Below, in pieces: positions 17,325 to 25,213 of a stretch of DNA of 64,000 nt; the stretch's first letter is position 1, and every line of letters starts with the position of its first letter. This stretch comes from Flavobacterium sp. UBA6721 (GTDB taxonomy: Bacteria; Bacteroidota; Bacteroidia; Flavobacteriales; Flavobacteriaceae), in assembly GCA_002454195.1 (NCBI GenBank), contig DKIJ01000035.1, forward strand, positions 1-64,000, written 5' to 3'. The notes beneath the pieces are model-generated. The model saw nothing but the letters and a program-made list of their open reading frames with translations. It was not told the origin of the DNA and ran no database searches. The translations under genes and the position numbers were made by a program.

Positions 17325-18085
17325 AATCCTTCAAAAACACCAAGCCCAAAAAGTGCGAAATCATATTTCACCGGATCTTTTAAATCAAGTGCTCTAAGAT
17401 TGCAATCTAATTCTAAAAGTGCTTTGCCGTCATTCTGTTTGCGTTTTAATAAATCCAGTTTTCGGGCCACATTTCCTGAGTGTACGTCCAATGGACAGGA
17501 AAGTTTTGAAGGGGAAATAGATTTCCAAATTCCTAAATCGACTCCTTTGTTGTCCTGACGGCACATCCAACGCAAGTACATGTTGATTCTTTTGGCTGCC
17601 GAATTATTCAAAGGATCAGAAATGTGTTTTTGAGTGCGGGCAAAATGTGGAACTTCAAAAAATACTTTTTTGAATTCCGAAATGCTTTTTTGCATCGAAT
17701 TTGCCTCTTGGTTTTTAGCAAGAACAGCTTCCAGTCCACCGTGATTTTGATAAATGTTTTGCAAACTTTTGATAAAACCCACGAAATCCTGACCATTAAA
17801 GGTGCGGTGTACAAACGATTCCAATCTTTCTAAATCAGTTTCGCTGTGAGACATCACAAAATCATAAGGAGTATTCCCCATGAATTCCATCATTTTATGG
17901 GAATTTTTGATAATCATTTTTCGGTTACCCCAGGCAATGGTTGCGCTTAAAAATCCGGCAATTTCGATATCTTCTTTTAGGGTAAATAAATGCGGAATTT
18001 GTACAGGATCACTTTCGATAAAATCCGTGGTGTTGTATTGCAATACTTTTTCGTCCAGAAAATCTTTGAGTTCGGCTTGTGTCAT
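17321..18085 (-). CDS. TIGR02757/DUF2400 family protein
   Basis: A 254-residue cytosolic protein of a conserved Bacteroidota-rich family of unknown function. It shows family hallmarks: FIESDPVQIPHLF, EIAGFLSATIAWGNRKMIIKN, RINMYLRWMCRQDNKGVDLGIW and LDVHSGNVARKL. The RWMCRQ...DLG region is helix-hairpin-helix-like, suggesting a distant link to base-excision glycosylases, but no catalytic claim is possible. It follows the LolD-like ATPase by 19 bases, so the two are probably co-transcribed. The last ~50 bases are duplicated at 16875-16925. Confidence 0.85.
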   Translation of the reverse strand: MTQAELKDFLDEKVLQYNTTDFIESDPVQIPHLFTLKEDIEIAGFLSATIAWGNRKMIIKNSHKMMEFMGNTPYDFVMSHSETDLERLESFVHRTFNGQDFVGFIKSLQNIYQNHGGLEAVLAKNQEANSMQKSISEFKKVFFEVPHFARTQKHISDPLNNSAAKRINMYLRWMCRQDNKGVDLGIWKSISPSKLSCPLDVHSGNVARKLDLLKRKQNDGKALLELDCNLRALDLKDPVKYDFALFGLGVFEGF

Positions 18086-18104
18086 TATTTGACTTTAATG
18101 GAAT

Positions 18105-18770
18105 TTATGAATTGCTAATCAATCCATCAATCATAACTAATTTTCTGTCGGCCATATTGGCTAAATCCTCATTATGGGTAACAATCACGAAGGTTTGTCC
18201 AAATTCATCCCTTAATTTAAAGAATAATTGGTGTAGATTTTCAGCTGAATGCGTGTCTAAATTTCCCGATGGTTCGTCGGCAAAAATAACCGCAGGCTTA
18301 TTAATAAGGGCTCTTGCTACCGCCACACGTTGTTGTTCCCCACCGGATAGTTCGCTGGGTTTGTGGTTGATTCTATGGGATAAGCCCAAATAATTAAGTA
18401 GTTTTATAGCCTCGTCTTCGGTTTCTTTTTTAGATTTTTTAGCAATATAAGCCGGAATGCAAACATTTTCAAGTGCTGTAAATTCAGGTAATAATTGGTG
18501 AAATTGAAAAATGAATCCCAAATTCAAATTTCTAAACTTGGATAAATTTTTGTCGTTCATAGACAAAATATTCTCATTGTTGATTCGAAGTTCAATATCG
18601 CTATCGCTATTAGGCTTGTCGAGTGTACCTAAAATTTGCAAAAGTGTTGTTTTTCCTGCTCCCGAAGCACCTACAATCGAAACGATTTCTCCTTTTTGAA
18701 TATGTAAATCAACTCCTTTCAAAACGTGAAGTTGGTCGTAATATTTATGTAAGTTTCGGGCTTGTATCAT
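18105..18770 (-). CDS. ABC transporter ATP-binding protein, LolD-like
   Basis: A 221-residue ATPase. Walker [10 protein letters not shown] (34-42), Q-loop [16 protein letters not shown] typical of the LolD/MacB group, signature [15 protein letters not shown], Walker [13 protein letters not shown], and H-loop VTHNED. Family members power lipoprotein release from the inner membrane (LolCDE) or MacB-type export. No permease is adjacent, which is usual for Flavobacteria, where LolE-like proteins are encoded elsewhere. Confidence 0.9.
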   Translation of the reverse strand: MIQARNLHKYYDQLHVLKGVDLHIQKGEIVSIVGASGAGKTTLLQILGTLDKPNSDSDIELRINNENILSMNDKNLSKFRNLNLGFIFQFHQLLPEFTALENVCIPAYIAKKSKKETEDEAIKLLNYLGLSHRINHKPSELSGGEQQRVAVARALINKPAVIFADEPSGNLDTHSAENLHQLFFKLRDEFGQTFVIVTHNEDLANMADRKLVMIDGLISNS

Positions 18771-18849
18771 GGTTTGCAGTTTTTACAAAGAAACAAAGAT
18801 TTTAATGATTATTAAATTGGTGCAGCTATATTTTTGCCTTAAAAAAGCA

Positions 18850-18857
18850 TAAATTTG
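18850..18857 (+). promoter_or_regulatory. -7 element TAAATTTG before msrA
   Basis: An exact TAnnTTTG match about 54 bases before the msrA start. A TTTG at 18833-18836 is only 13 bases upstream, shorter than usual, so the -33 box is uncertain. Confidence 0.4.
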
Positions 18858-18910
18858 AGTTAATAAATAATTGGGGGATTTGCCTCCACAATTAAAAAAT
18901 AATAGTACTT

Positions 18911-19459
18911 ATGGAAAATGAAAATAAAAAGGAACTAGCTACATTAGCAGGAGGTTGTTTTTGGTGTACTGAAGCTGTTTTTTTAGAATTAAAAGGGGTG
19001 CATAAGGTGGTTTCAGGATATATAGGAGGTGCAACTGAAAACCCAACCTATAAAGAAGTTTGTGAAGGTAATACAGGACATGCGGAAGCTATTCAAATTG
19101 AGTTTAACCCTCAAGAAATTTCTTTTGGTGAGCTATTAGAATTACATTTTGCTACGCACGATCCTACCACTTTAAACCGTCAAGGGAATGATATAGGTAC
19201 GCAATATCGTAGTGAGATTTTTTATCATACAGATGAGCAAAAAGCGATTTCTGAAGACTTTATACAGTTTTTAACTCAGGAAGCTGTATATCCTGATCCT
19301 ATTGTAACTAAGGTTACACCAGCTACAGTTTTTTATGTTGCCGAAGATTATCATCAAAACTATTACAATCAAAACAAAACACAATCGTTTTGTTCCTTTG
19401 TTATTACTCCAAAAATAGATAAGGTTAGAACTTACTTTAAGGATAAATTAAAAAGTTAG
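18911..19459 (+). CDS. msrA: Peptide-methionine (S)-S-oxide reductase
   Basis: Repairs methionine-S-sulfoxide in proteins. At 182 residues it has the usual MsrA core length. The active-site motif GCFWC lies at 15-19 with catalytic Cys16. YKEVCEGNTGHAEAIQIEF, HDPTTLNRQGNDIGTQYRS and AEDYHQNY are family signatures. No signal peptide, so cytosolic. The small membrane protein 17 bases downstream is probably co-transcribed. Confidence 0.95.
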   Translation: MENENKKELATLAGGCFWCTEAVFLELKGVHKVVSGYIGGATENPTYKEVCEGNTGHAEAIQIEFNPQEISFGELLELHFATHDPTTLNRQGNDIGTQYRSEIFYHTDEQKAISEDFIQFLTQEAVYPDPIVTKVTPATVFYVAEDYHQNYYNQNKTQSFCSFVITPKIDKVRTYFKDKLKS

Positions 19460-19476
19460 TAAGGGAGTAAAAAGAA

Positions 19477-19743
19477 ATGAGAGAAAAACAGCGAAAACTT
19501 TTATTAGGGATTCTTTTTGACTGTATTGGTATGCTATCTTTTTCTGTGCCTTTTTTAGGAGAGTTTTCAGATGTGGTATGGGCGCCCTTATCTGGTTTTT
19601 TGATGACTCGAATGTATAAAGGTTCGTTAGGAAGGTTTAGTGGGCTTATTTCTTTTGTTGAAGAGTTTTTTCCTTTCTCTGATTTTATTCCCACCTTTAC
19701 ATTAACTTGGATTTATAATTATTTGATAAAAAAGAATGTTTAA
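19477..19743 (+). CDS. Small hypothetical membrane protein (88 aa)
   Basis: Two hydrophobic segments (about 8-40 and 58-82) and a basic N-terminus (MREKQRKLL). I do not recognise a named family, although short proteins of this look occur in Flavobacteria. It is the second gene of the msrA unit. Its stop codon sits in TTAA, which also forms the stop of the convergent gene (4-base overlap). Confidence 0.7.
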   Translation: MREKQRKLLLGILFDCIGMLSFSVPFLGEFSDVVWAPLSGFLMTRMYKGSLGRFSGLISFVEEFFPFSDFIPTFTLTWIYNYLIKKNV

Positions 19744-20051
19744 GCTTTGGGTTCTTTAAAAAAGAATCCTAAGCCCATTCTTTTTAGCATCTTTTTTTCA
19801 AATGCCCAGAAAAATTTAAATTGGCCAAATAGTAAACCTATAGCAACTAATAGGATTTGGTACAAAGGGAATATGATTAATAAACGGATGGGAGTATGCC
19901 AGAAACCAAAATCTTCTTTAAGAATTCCTAACCAATTACAAACGGGTTTAGAAATCCACGCGGAAGCTGATCCTGTAATGGCAAAAACGATAAAAATAAT
20001 GGTGAGTTGAAAGTTAGACTCTATTTTCCAACGTTTTTTTAATTCCTTCAT
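19740..20051 (-). CDS. Small membrane protein (DUF6787-like, 103 aa)
   Basis: Pattern: basic KELKKRWKIESNFQ start, transmembrane helix about 15-33, CNWLG loop, second helix about 50-72, then a basic FFWAFEKKMLKRMGLGFF tail. This matches a small uncharacterised inner-membrane family common in Flavobacteriaceae. Function unknown. It is 34 bases downstream of the DUF6146-like lipoprotein gene and may share its transcript. Confidence 0.75.
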   Translation of the reverse strand: MKELKKRWKIESNFQLTIIFIVFAITGSASAWISKPVCNWLGILKEDFGFWHTPIRLLIIFPLYQILLVAIGLLFGQFKFFWAFEKKMLKRMGLGFFFKEPKA

Positions 20052-20085
20052 CTTTAATTTACAATGATTACAAATGTAGTAAAGA

Positions 20086-20523
20086 TTATCTTAAAGGGAC
20101 ACGACCCAATAGGTTTTGGCGGTAATTATTTTGAAAAAAAATCATGTAATTGTAAATTAGATAATTTACTTCATAGCCATAATTAATATTAGGGTCGTAA
20201 TCGATACTCATTTCATATAAATTGCGATTGTAACGTTGTGGTTGTAAAAAGCGGTTATTCCATTCGTTTATATAAAGTCTGTTTTTGGTTTCTAAATAAC
20301 TTTGAGAATAAAACCCTCTTGGGTAGGCCATAGAAGCCAGCCACATGTTAAAACCCGGATCAATAATGATTACTTCGTATTCCAGTTCTTCATTAGCTAT
20401 TTTAATAGTGTCATTACTGCTGGAAGTTAGACTTGCTTTTTGAGGGATGGTGTTTTTTTGGCTTACACAACTTATAATTATTAGGCCTAAAAGAAATGGT
20501 ATTATGTATCGCTTTTTTTTCAT
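20086..20523 (-). CDS. Lipoprotein, DUF6146-like (145 aa)
   Basis: The signal peptide has lipobox GLIIISC (Cys at about 19). The mature part contains IIDPGFNMWLASMAYPRGFYSQSYLETKN and ends NYRQNLLGRVPLR, a conserved pattern in short Flavobacterial lipoproteins of unknown function. As annotated, its first 110 bases are also covered in another frame by the C-terminal extension of the upstream EF-hand-like gene. Confidence 0.8.
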   Translation of the reverse strand: MKKKRYIIPFLLGLIIISCVSQKNTIPQKASLTSSSNDTIKIANEELEYEVIIIDPGFNMWLASMAYPRGFYSQSYLETKNRLYINEWNNRFLQPQRYNRNLYEMSIDYDPNINYGYEVNYLIYNYMIFFQNNYRQNLLGRVPLR

Positions 20524-21187
20524 GATTCAGTACGTTTAGTAGTATTAAATTTACGAATAAAATCTTGTAACTTTGATTTGGATCATAAAACCTAATGTTG
20601 TTTTTTGAAGCTGCTAAGTTGTTTAAATTAAATTTTCCAAAGAGTTTTCCCAGCATTGCGCCCAAGCCACCTTTTTTCGTTAATTCTTTAGCATCTTCTA
20701 AATCAATTTGTCCATCCGAATTTTGATCCAAGCCAAAATGAATTACGTAAGTATCGATGGCGTCCATGATACTGGCGTGTTCGGGACTATTTCCGCCTGT
20801 TAATGATTCTAGAATTTCCGAAAGAGTAATACTCTTGTCATTTGGATCCCTTGCCTTACTCATTAAAGAGTGGAGTACTTTTGGAATTAAGTTAGTCGCG
20901 GTATTTGTGGCGGTATTTTGTTCTATTCCTAATTTCTCAGTTAATGAATTAGAAACTTCAGTAATTATTTTTTGAATTGTAAGATGGTTTTTGTCAATAT
21001 CCTTTTCTTGTAACAAACCTACAATTTGAGTTAAATCTGCGTCATTTGCAATTTTTTCTAAGCTTGAAAAGATAGAATTGCAAGTTTCATTCAAAACAGC
21101 ATCTTTTTGGTTGATAGGTATTGCTTCATTGTTTACAACAACTTCTTGACCAAATTCCTGAACGAGTTGTTTTAGTTGCGCTAACAT
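20414..21187 (-). CDS. Hypothetical helical protein with EF-hand-like loop; C-terminus probably extended by lost stop
   Basis: Residues 1-185 are mostly helical. A calcium-loop-like DQNSDGQIDLEDA sits at about 154-166, followed by a Gly-rich GGLGAMLGKLFGKF segment, as in DUF937-type proteins. After residue ~187 the sequence turns low-quality (NLNNLAASKNNIRFYDP...) and runs 110 bases into the next gene in a different frame. One extra T in the AAAATTT run near 20631-20637 would give GGA-AAA-TTT-TAA, a stop right after LFGKF. I think the natural protein ends near 20630. Confidence 0.7.
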   Translation of the reverse strand: MLAQLKQLVQEFGQEVVVNNEAIPINQKDAVLNETCNSIFSSLEKIANDADLTQIVGLLQEKDIDKNHLTIQKIITEVSNSLTEKLGIEQNTATNTATNLIPKVLHSLMSKARDPNDKSITLSEILESLTGGNSPEHASIMDAIDTYVIHFGLDQNSDGQIDLEDAKELTKKGGLGAMLGKLFGKFNLNNLAASKNNIRFYDPNQSYKILFVNLILLNVLNHEKKAIHNTISFRPNNYKLCKPKKHHPSKSKSNFQQ

Positions 21188-21225
21188 GATTTATGTTTTT
21201 TGAAGGTTCTTACCAAATAGAATAA

Positions 21226-21262
21226 AAAAAGGACTCATTACCAATTGATAACGAGTCCTTTT
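21226..21262 (-). terminator. Intrinsic terminator of serA
   Basis: AAAAGGACTC (21227-21236) pairs with GAGTCCTTTT (21253-21262). On the minus strand the hairpin is followed by a seven-base T-run, 23 bases after the serA stop. Confidence 0.85.
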
Positions 21263-21284
21263 GTGTTATAAAAACCTTAAATTA

Positions 21285-22235
21285 TTAGCTCAAAATACTG
21301 ATGATTTGAGTGGCTAATTCAGTTCCAATTCTATCTTGCGCCTCATCTGTAGCAGCTCCAATGTGTGGAGTCAAAGAGATTTTTGGGTGCATTAATAATT
21401 GAGTAGCTGGAGTTGGTTCGTTTTCGAACACGTCTAATCCAGCAAAAGCAACTTTACCGCTGTCTAATGCTTTTACTAAATCTACTTCGTTAATTACACC
21501 ACCACGAGCACAGTTTACAATACCTACACCGTCTTTCATAGTAGCAAATTCTTTCTCAGTAACGATATATCCGTTTTGAGCAGGAACGTGTAAAGTAATG
21601 AAATCAGATTCAGCAAAAACAGATTCTAATGATTGTGTTTTAATTGTAGTTGTGATTGATTGTCCGTCAAAGAACTCTACTTTTACATCTACTTGTGGGA
21701 TAAAACTATCCGCAGCAATCACTTTCATTCCTAAACCAAGAGCCATTTTAGCAGTAGCTTGACCAATACGACCAATACCTACGATACCTAAAGTTTTACC
21801 TCTTAATTCAATTCCATTAGCATAGGCCTTTTTCAATTCGTTGAATTTTGTATCACCTTCTAATGGCATGTTTCTGTTTGAATCATGTAAAAAACGAACA
21901 CCAGTTAATAAGTGACCAAATACTAATTCAGCTACTGATTCTGATGACGAAGCAGGAGTGTTGATTACAGCAATACCTTTGCTTTTAGCGTATTCAACAT
22001 CAATATTATCCATACCTACACCACCACGACCAATAATTTTAATGCCCGGACAAGCATCAATAATGTCCTTACGAACTTTAGTAGCACTACGAACTAAAAT
22101 AACACTTACGTTGTTTTCGTTGATGTAGTTAGCTACTTGTTCTTGAGCAACTTTTGTAGTGATTACTTCAAAACCACCTTTTTCTAAAGCTAAGATTCCA
22201 CTTTTTGAAATCCCATCGTTTGCTAATACTTTCAT
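21285..22235 (-). CDS. serA: D-3-phosphoglycerate dehydrogenase-type oxidoreductase
   Basis: A 316-residue D-2-hydroxyacid dehydrogenase without the C-terminal ACT domain: the short SerA form. The Rossmann motif GIVGIGRIGQATAKMA begins near residue 146. Catalytic Arg (NCARGGVINE), Glu (FENEPTP) and His (PHIGAATDEAQ) are present. Together with serC directly upstream it makes the first two steps of serine synthesis, oxidising 3-phosphoglycerate with NAD. A 194-base spacer with a palindromic repeat separates it from serC. Confidence 0.92.
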   Translation of the reverse strand: MKVLANDGISKSGILALEKGGFEVITTKVAQEQVANYINENNVSVILVRSATKVRKDIIDACPGIKIIGRGGVGMDNIDVEYAKSKGIAVINTPASSSESVAELVFGHLLTGVRFLHDSNRNMPLEGDTKFNELKKAYANGIELRGKTLGIVGIGRIGQATAKMALGLGMKVIAADSFIPQVDVKVEFFDGQSITTTIKTQSLESVFAESDFITLHVPAQNGYIVTEKEFATMKDGVGIVNCARGGVINEVDLVKALDSGKVAFAGLDVFENEPTPATQLLMHPKISLTPHIGAATDEAQDRIGTELATQIISILS

Positions 22236-22255
22236 GTTTTTTTTTTATTACATTA

Positions 22256-22271
22256 TGAGGATACCTCCTCA
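22256..22271. other. Small hairpin before serA
   Basis: TGAGGA-TACC-TCCTCA is a perfect 6-bp hairpin, 20 bases upstream of the serA start. It could shape translation or be part of the adjoining repeat. Confidence 0.3.
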
Positions 22272-22292
22272 AATTAATTGAAATGTTTTTAG

Positions 22293-22392
22293 AAGCTGTT
22301 TCCCGCTATCCGTTTCAATCTTGTGTCGGCGTAGATGCCTGCCGCCACAAGGATTTCCACTTCTATCGGGGCTAGAGCCTCCGCTAGCAGCT
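22293..22392 (-). repeat. Structured intergenic repeat, copy 1
   Basis: On the minus strand it reads CCCCGATAGAAGTGGAAATC, CTTGTGG, a variable stem, CACAAG, then AACGGATAGCGGG. The central stem is formed by TTGTG.CGGC and GCCG.CACAA. The same frame of conserved words recurs at 44798-44864, so this is a dispersed structured element. Located between serC and serA. Confidence 0.65.
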
Positions 22393-22429
22393 AAAGTTTA
22401 AACAAACAAAGAAATTTTTTTGTAAATAT

Positions 22430-23500
22430 TTAAACCGCTTTCTCTAAAGCTTGCATTACATCTACTAAAACTTGTACGCTTTCAATAGGCATAGAGTTGT
22501 AAATAGATGCTCTGTAACCACCTACAGAACGGTGTCCTGGTAAACCTGAAATTCCAGCCTCTTTCCACATTTTGTCAAATGTTTCTGTGTGCTCTGGATT
22601 TGTTAATAAGAAAGTAACATTCATTGTAGAACGATCTTCCTTAACGGCTGCTCCTTTGAATAATGGATTTCTGTCAATCTCGTTATAAAGCAACTCAGCT
22701 TTAGCGTTGTTTAAATTTTCCACCGCTGCAATTCCGCCTTTTTCCTTGATCCATCTCAATGTCAATAGAGACGCGTATACAGGGAATACAGGAGGAGTGT
22801 TGTACATACTGTCTGCTTTAATGTGTTTGGCATAATCTAACATGCTAGGGATAACACGACCGTTTTTACCAAGGATTTCTTCTTTGACAACTACTAATGT
22901 AGTTCCAGCAGGTCCCATGTTTTTTTGAGCACCAGCATAGATAATATCAAATTGAGAGAAATCTAATTGTCTAGAGAAAATATCCGAACTCATGTCACAA
23001 ACTACTGGGACATTCGTTTTAGGGAATTCTTTCATTTGTGTACCAAAAATAGTGTTATTTGAAGTACAGTGGAAATAATCTGCATCAGCAGGAATTTCAT
23101 ATCCTTTTGGTACATAAGTATAATTGTCTTCTTTTGAAGAAGCAACAATTACTGTTTCTCCAAAAAATTTGGCTTCTTTTATAGCTGCAGTAGCCCATGT
23201 TCCTGAATCCAAGTAAGCTGCTTTTCCGCCTTCTTTCATCAAGTTGTATGGAACCATTAAGAATTCAAGGCTTGCTCCACCTCCAAGAAAAAGAGCTTGG
23301 TATCCTTTTCCTTCTAATCCTAGTAACTCAAGCACTAAGGCTCTTGCTTCGTCCATTACTGCAACGAAATCTTTGCTTCTGTGTGAAATCTCTAAAATTG
23401 ATAATCCCGAATTATTGAAATCTAAAATAGCTTGTGCTGATTTTTCAAAAACTTCTTGTGGTAAGATAGATGGTCCTGCGCTGTAATTGTGTTTTTTCAT
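22430..23500 (-). CDS. serC: Phosphoserine aminotransferase
   Basis: A PLP enzyme converting 3-phosphohydroxypyruvate and glutamate to phosphoserine. I use the ATG at 23500 (356 residues) because [12 protein letters not shown] is the family N-terminus; the frame's earlier ATG at 23533 has no support. It contains GGGASLEF (phosphate binding), [21 protein letters not shown] with the PLP Lys, and the C-terminal [14 protein letters not shown]. Forms the serine pathway unit with serA. Confidence 0.95.
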   Translation of the reverse strand: MKKHNYSAGPSILPQEVFEKSAQAILDFNNSGLSILEISHRSKDFVAVMDEARALVLELLGLEGKGYQALFLGGGASLEFLMVPYNLMKEGGKAAYLDSGTWATAAIKEAKFFGETVIVASSKEDNYTYVPKGYEIPADADYFHCTSNNTIFGTQMKEFPKTNVPVVCDMSSDIFSRQLDFSQFDIIYAGAQKNMGPAGTTLVVVKEEILGKNGRVIPSMLDYAKHIKADSMYNTPPVFPVYASLLTLRWIKEKGGIAAVENLNNAKAELLYNEIDRNPLFKGAAVKEDRSTMNVTFLLTNPEHTETFDKMWKEAGISGLPGHRSVGGYRASIYNSMPIESVQVLVDVMQALEKAV

Positions 23501-23593
23501 GGTGTAGTATAAGTCCAAAAAATTAAAATGCAAATTTCGATAAAAATGGTCGAAAACACATTAAAATATCCGTAATAATTATTAAAAAAAGCG

Positions 23594-24652
23594 CTATGTT
23601 ATTAACAAAAACGATATAGTGTCGACGTTATCTGCATAATCCCATAATTTAGGCTTTTGTGTTTGTCCAAAGGGAATACTGTTTTTAATTAAATTATTAC
23701 TCACGATACATTGGATTTGTTCGGAGTCATTTTCTAGTTTGTTTTTTACATCTTCAAGGTCTTTGTAGTATTCATAAAAAACACTAGAAATAGGGGAGGA
23801 ATAACTATTGTCCTCTTTTATAGTCAAGAAACCATTGTCTAATAATTGAAAATTACTCATCAAGAAAACAGCTTTGTTGTAATCGTAATTGTTAGCGTAT
23901 TTTTCATATTGAATCACATTTTGGTATTCAAACATAGCTTCAAAAAAGGAATCAAAAACATAGCCTTCTGGTACAAAAAGTTTAGAAACATTGCGGCAAC
24001 CCAGTCCAAAATACCTAAAAATATCCTCGCCTAATGCAATTAAATCTTCTTTGGTTTCTTTGCCGTTCAATACCGCGACAGAGTTTCTGTTTTTGCGAAT
24101 AATAGCGGGTTTGTCTTTGAAATAATATTCAAAATATCGAGCCGTATTGTTACTTCCTGTAGCAATTACTGCGTCAAAATTTTCTAGTTTACCTTCTGCA
24201 AAAGTAATTTTGTTAGCTAATTCAGGAGCGATATGAATTAAATATTTAGCTAAAAATGGAAGTAAATGTTGATCGTTCGATGAAGTTTTTACAACCACAT
24301 CATGACCTGTTATTAGGACACTTAGAAAATCATGAAAACCAACAAGAGGGATGTTTCCAGCAAGAATTAAGGCTACCTTTTTTTGTTTTACATTCTCAAG
24401 AGAATAGTTAGAAAGCCATTGGTTAATACTTTCTTCTGTTAAGGCTTGTGCCCAAGATTGTATTGCAAAATACACCTGTTCAGGAGTGTACCATCCGTTA
24501 TGCGATTGTGAAAGATGAATTAAATCAACAAAAGAATCAAAAAAAACAGCATTCCCTTGAACGTCTTCTCTTTGTTTGTTTTCGGTTTCAGAAAATTGAC
24601 TTAGAAATTTTCCTAAGGCTACAAAAATATTTTTTTTGTTTTCTATTGTCAT
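23594..24652 (-). CDS. LuxC-like acyl-CoA reductase
   Basis: A 352-residue aldehyde-dehydrogenase-fold protein of the LuxC/acyl-CoA reductase family: ALILAGNIPLVGFHDFL, VIATGSNNTARYFEYYF, IIRKNRNSVAVL, and the putative nucleophile Cys in FRYFGLGCRNVSKLFVP. Relatives reduce acyl-CoA to aldehyde with NADPH. Conserved in Flavobacteria beside a ferredoxin gene, as here (divergent). The physiological acyl substrate is unknown. Its start lies 32 bases from the predicted transcription start. Confidence 0.85.
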   Translation of the reverse strand: MTIENKKNIFVALGKFLSQFSETENKQREDVQGNAVFFDSFVDLIHLSQSHNGWYTPEQVYFAIQSWAQALTEESINQWLSNYSLENVKQKKVALILAGNIPLVGFHDFLSVLITGHDVVVKTSSNDQHLLPFLAKYLIHIAPELANKITFAEGKLENFDAVIATGSNNTARYFEYYFKDKPAIIRKNRNSVAVLNGKETKEDLIALGEDIFRYFGLGCRNVSKLFVPEGYVFDSFFEAMFEYQNVIQYEKYANNYDYNKAVFLMSNFQLLDNGFLTIKEDNSYSSPISSVFYEYYKDLEDVKNKLENDSEQIQCIVSNNLIKNSIPFGQTQKPKLWDYADNVDTISFLLIT

Positions 24653-24656
24653 ATTG

Positions 24657-24688
24657 TTTGCTTATGAAATGTTTTGATTGTAATTTTG
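24657..24688 (+). promoter_or_regulatory. Promoter of the ferredoxin gene
   Basis: TTTG (24657-24660), a 20-base spacer, then TAATTTTG (24681-24688): a perfect Bacteroidota promoter pointing right to the ferredoxin at 24788. Confidence 0.7.
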
Positions 24689-24690
24689 CA

Positions 24691-24722
24691 CAAAAATAAG
24701 TATAATATAGTCGAAAGACAAA
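24691..24722 (-). promoter_or_regulatory. Promoter of the acyl-CoA reductase gene
   Basis: On the minus strand TTTG (24722-24719), a 20-base spacer, then TATTTTTG (24698-24691), pointing left to the gene starting at 24652. It overlaps the opposing promoter, so the two RNA polymerase footprints would exclude each other. Confidence 0.7.
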
Positions 24723-24787
24723 AGTTATAACTGCTAGCTTGTTAAAACTGTATTGCTTTCGTACTTTAACCATAAAACTAAAACATA

Positions 24788-25138
24788 ATGGCAATTATAA
24801 TAACAGACGAATGTATCAATTGTGGTGCATGTGAACCAGAATGTCCAAATACTGCAATCTATGAAGGTGCTGATGATTGGAGATATAAAGATGGTACTAA
24901 ATTAAGTGGAAAAGTAGTTCTTCCTGATGGAACGGAAGTAGATGCTGAAGAGGCTCAAACTCCAATTTCAGATGAGGTGTATTATATTGTTCCAGGAAAA
25001 TGTACAGAGTGTAAAGGATTCCATGACGAGCCTCAATGTGCTGCAGTATGTCCTGTTGATTGCTGTATTCCAGATGAAAATCATGTAGAGGATGAAGAAA
25101 CCTTGTTGAATAGACAAGCTTTCTTGCATAATGAATAG
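24788..25138 (+). CDS. 2x[4Fe-4S] ferredoxin
   Basis: A 116-residue electron carrier. Cluster [13 protein letters not shown] (CxxCxxCxxxC). Cluster [20 protein letters not shown] with the longer insert seen in Azotobacter/Chromatium-type ferredoxins, followed by CCIP. An acidic insertion (about 30-65) separates the two motifs. Divergent from the acyl-CoA reductase; could supply electrons to an oxidoreductase elsewhere. Ends at a strong terminator. Confidence 0.93.
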   Translation: MAIIITDECINCGACEPECPNTAIYEGADDWRYKDGTKLSGKVVLPDGTEVDAEEAQTPISDEVYYIVPGKCTECKGFHDEPQCAAVCPVDCCIPDENHVEDEETLLNRQAFLHNE

Positions 25139-25165
25139 TGAATTATATTTTTAATTTCAATTTAG

Positions 25166-25200
25166 AAAAAATCCTGAGTATTATGCTCAGGATTTTTTTT
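25166..25200. terminator. Bidirectional intrinsic terminator
   Basis: AAAAAATCCTGAG (25166-25178) pairs with CTCAGGATTTTTT (25186-25198), loop TATTATG. It lies between the convergent ferredoxin and TonB receptor genes. Confidence 0.9.
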
Positions 25201-25213
25201 GTTTTAGAATATT

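Noticed and set aside
17321..18085. DUF2400-type protein as a DNA glycosylase
   Set aside because: Only a faint helix-hairpin-helix resemblance; no catalytic residue can be assigned.
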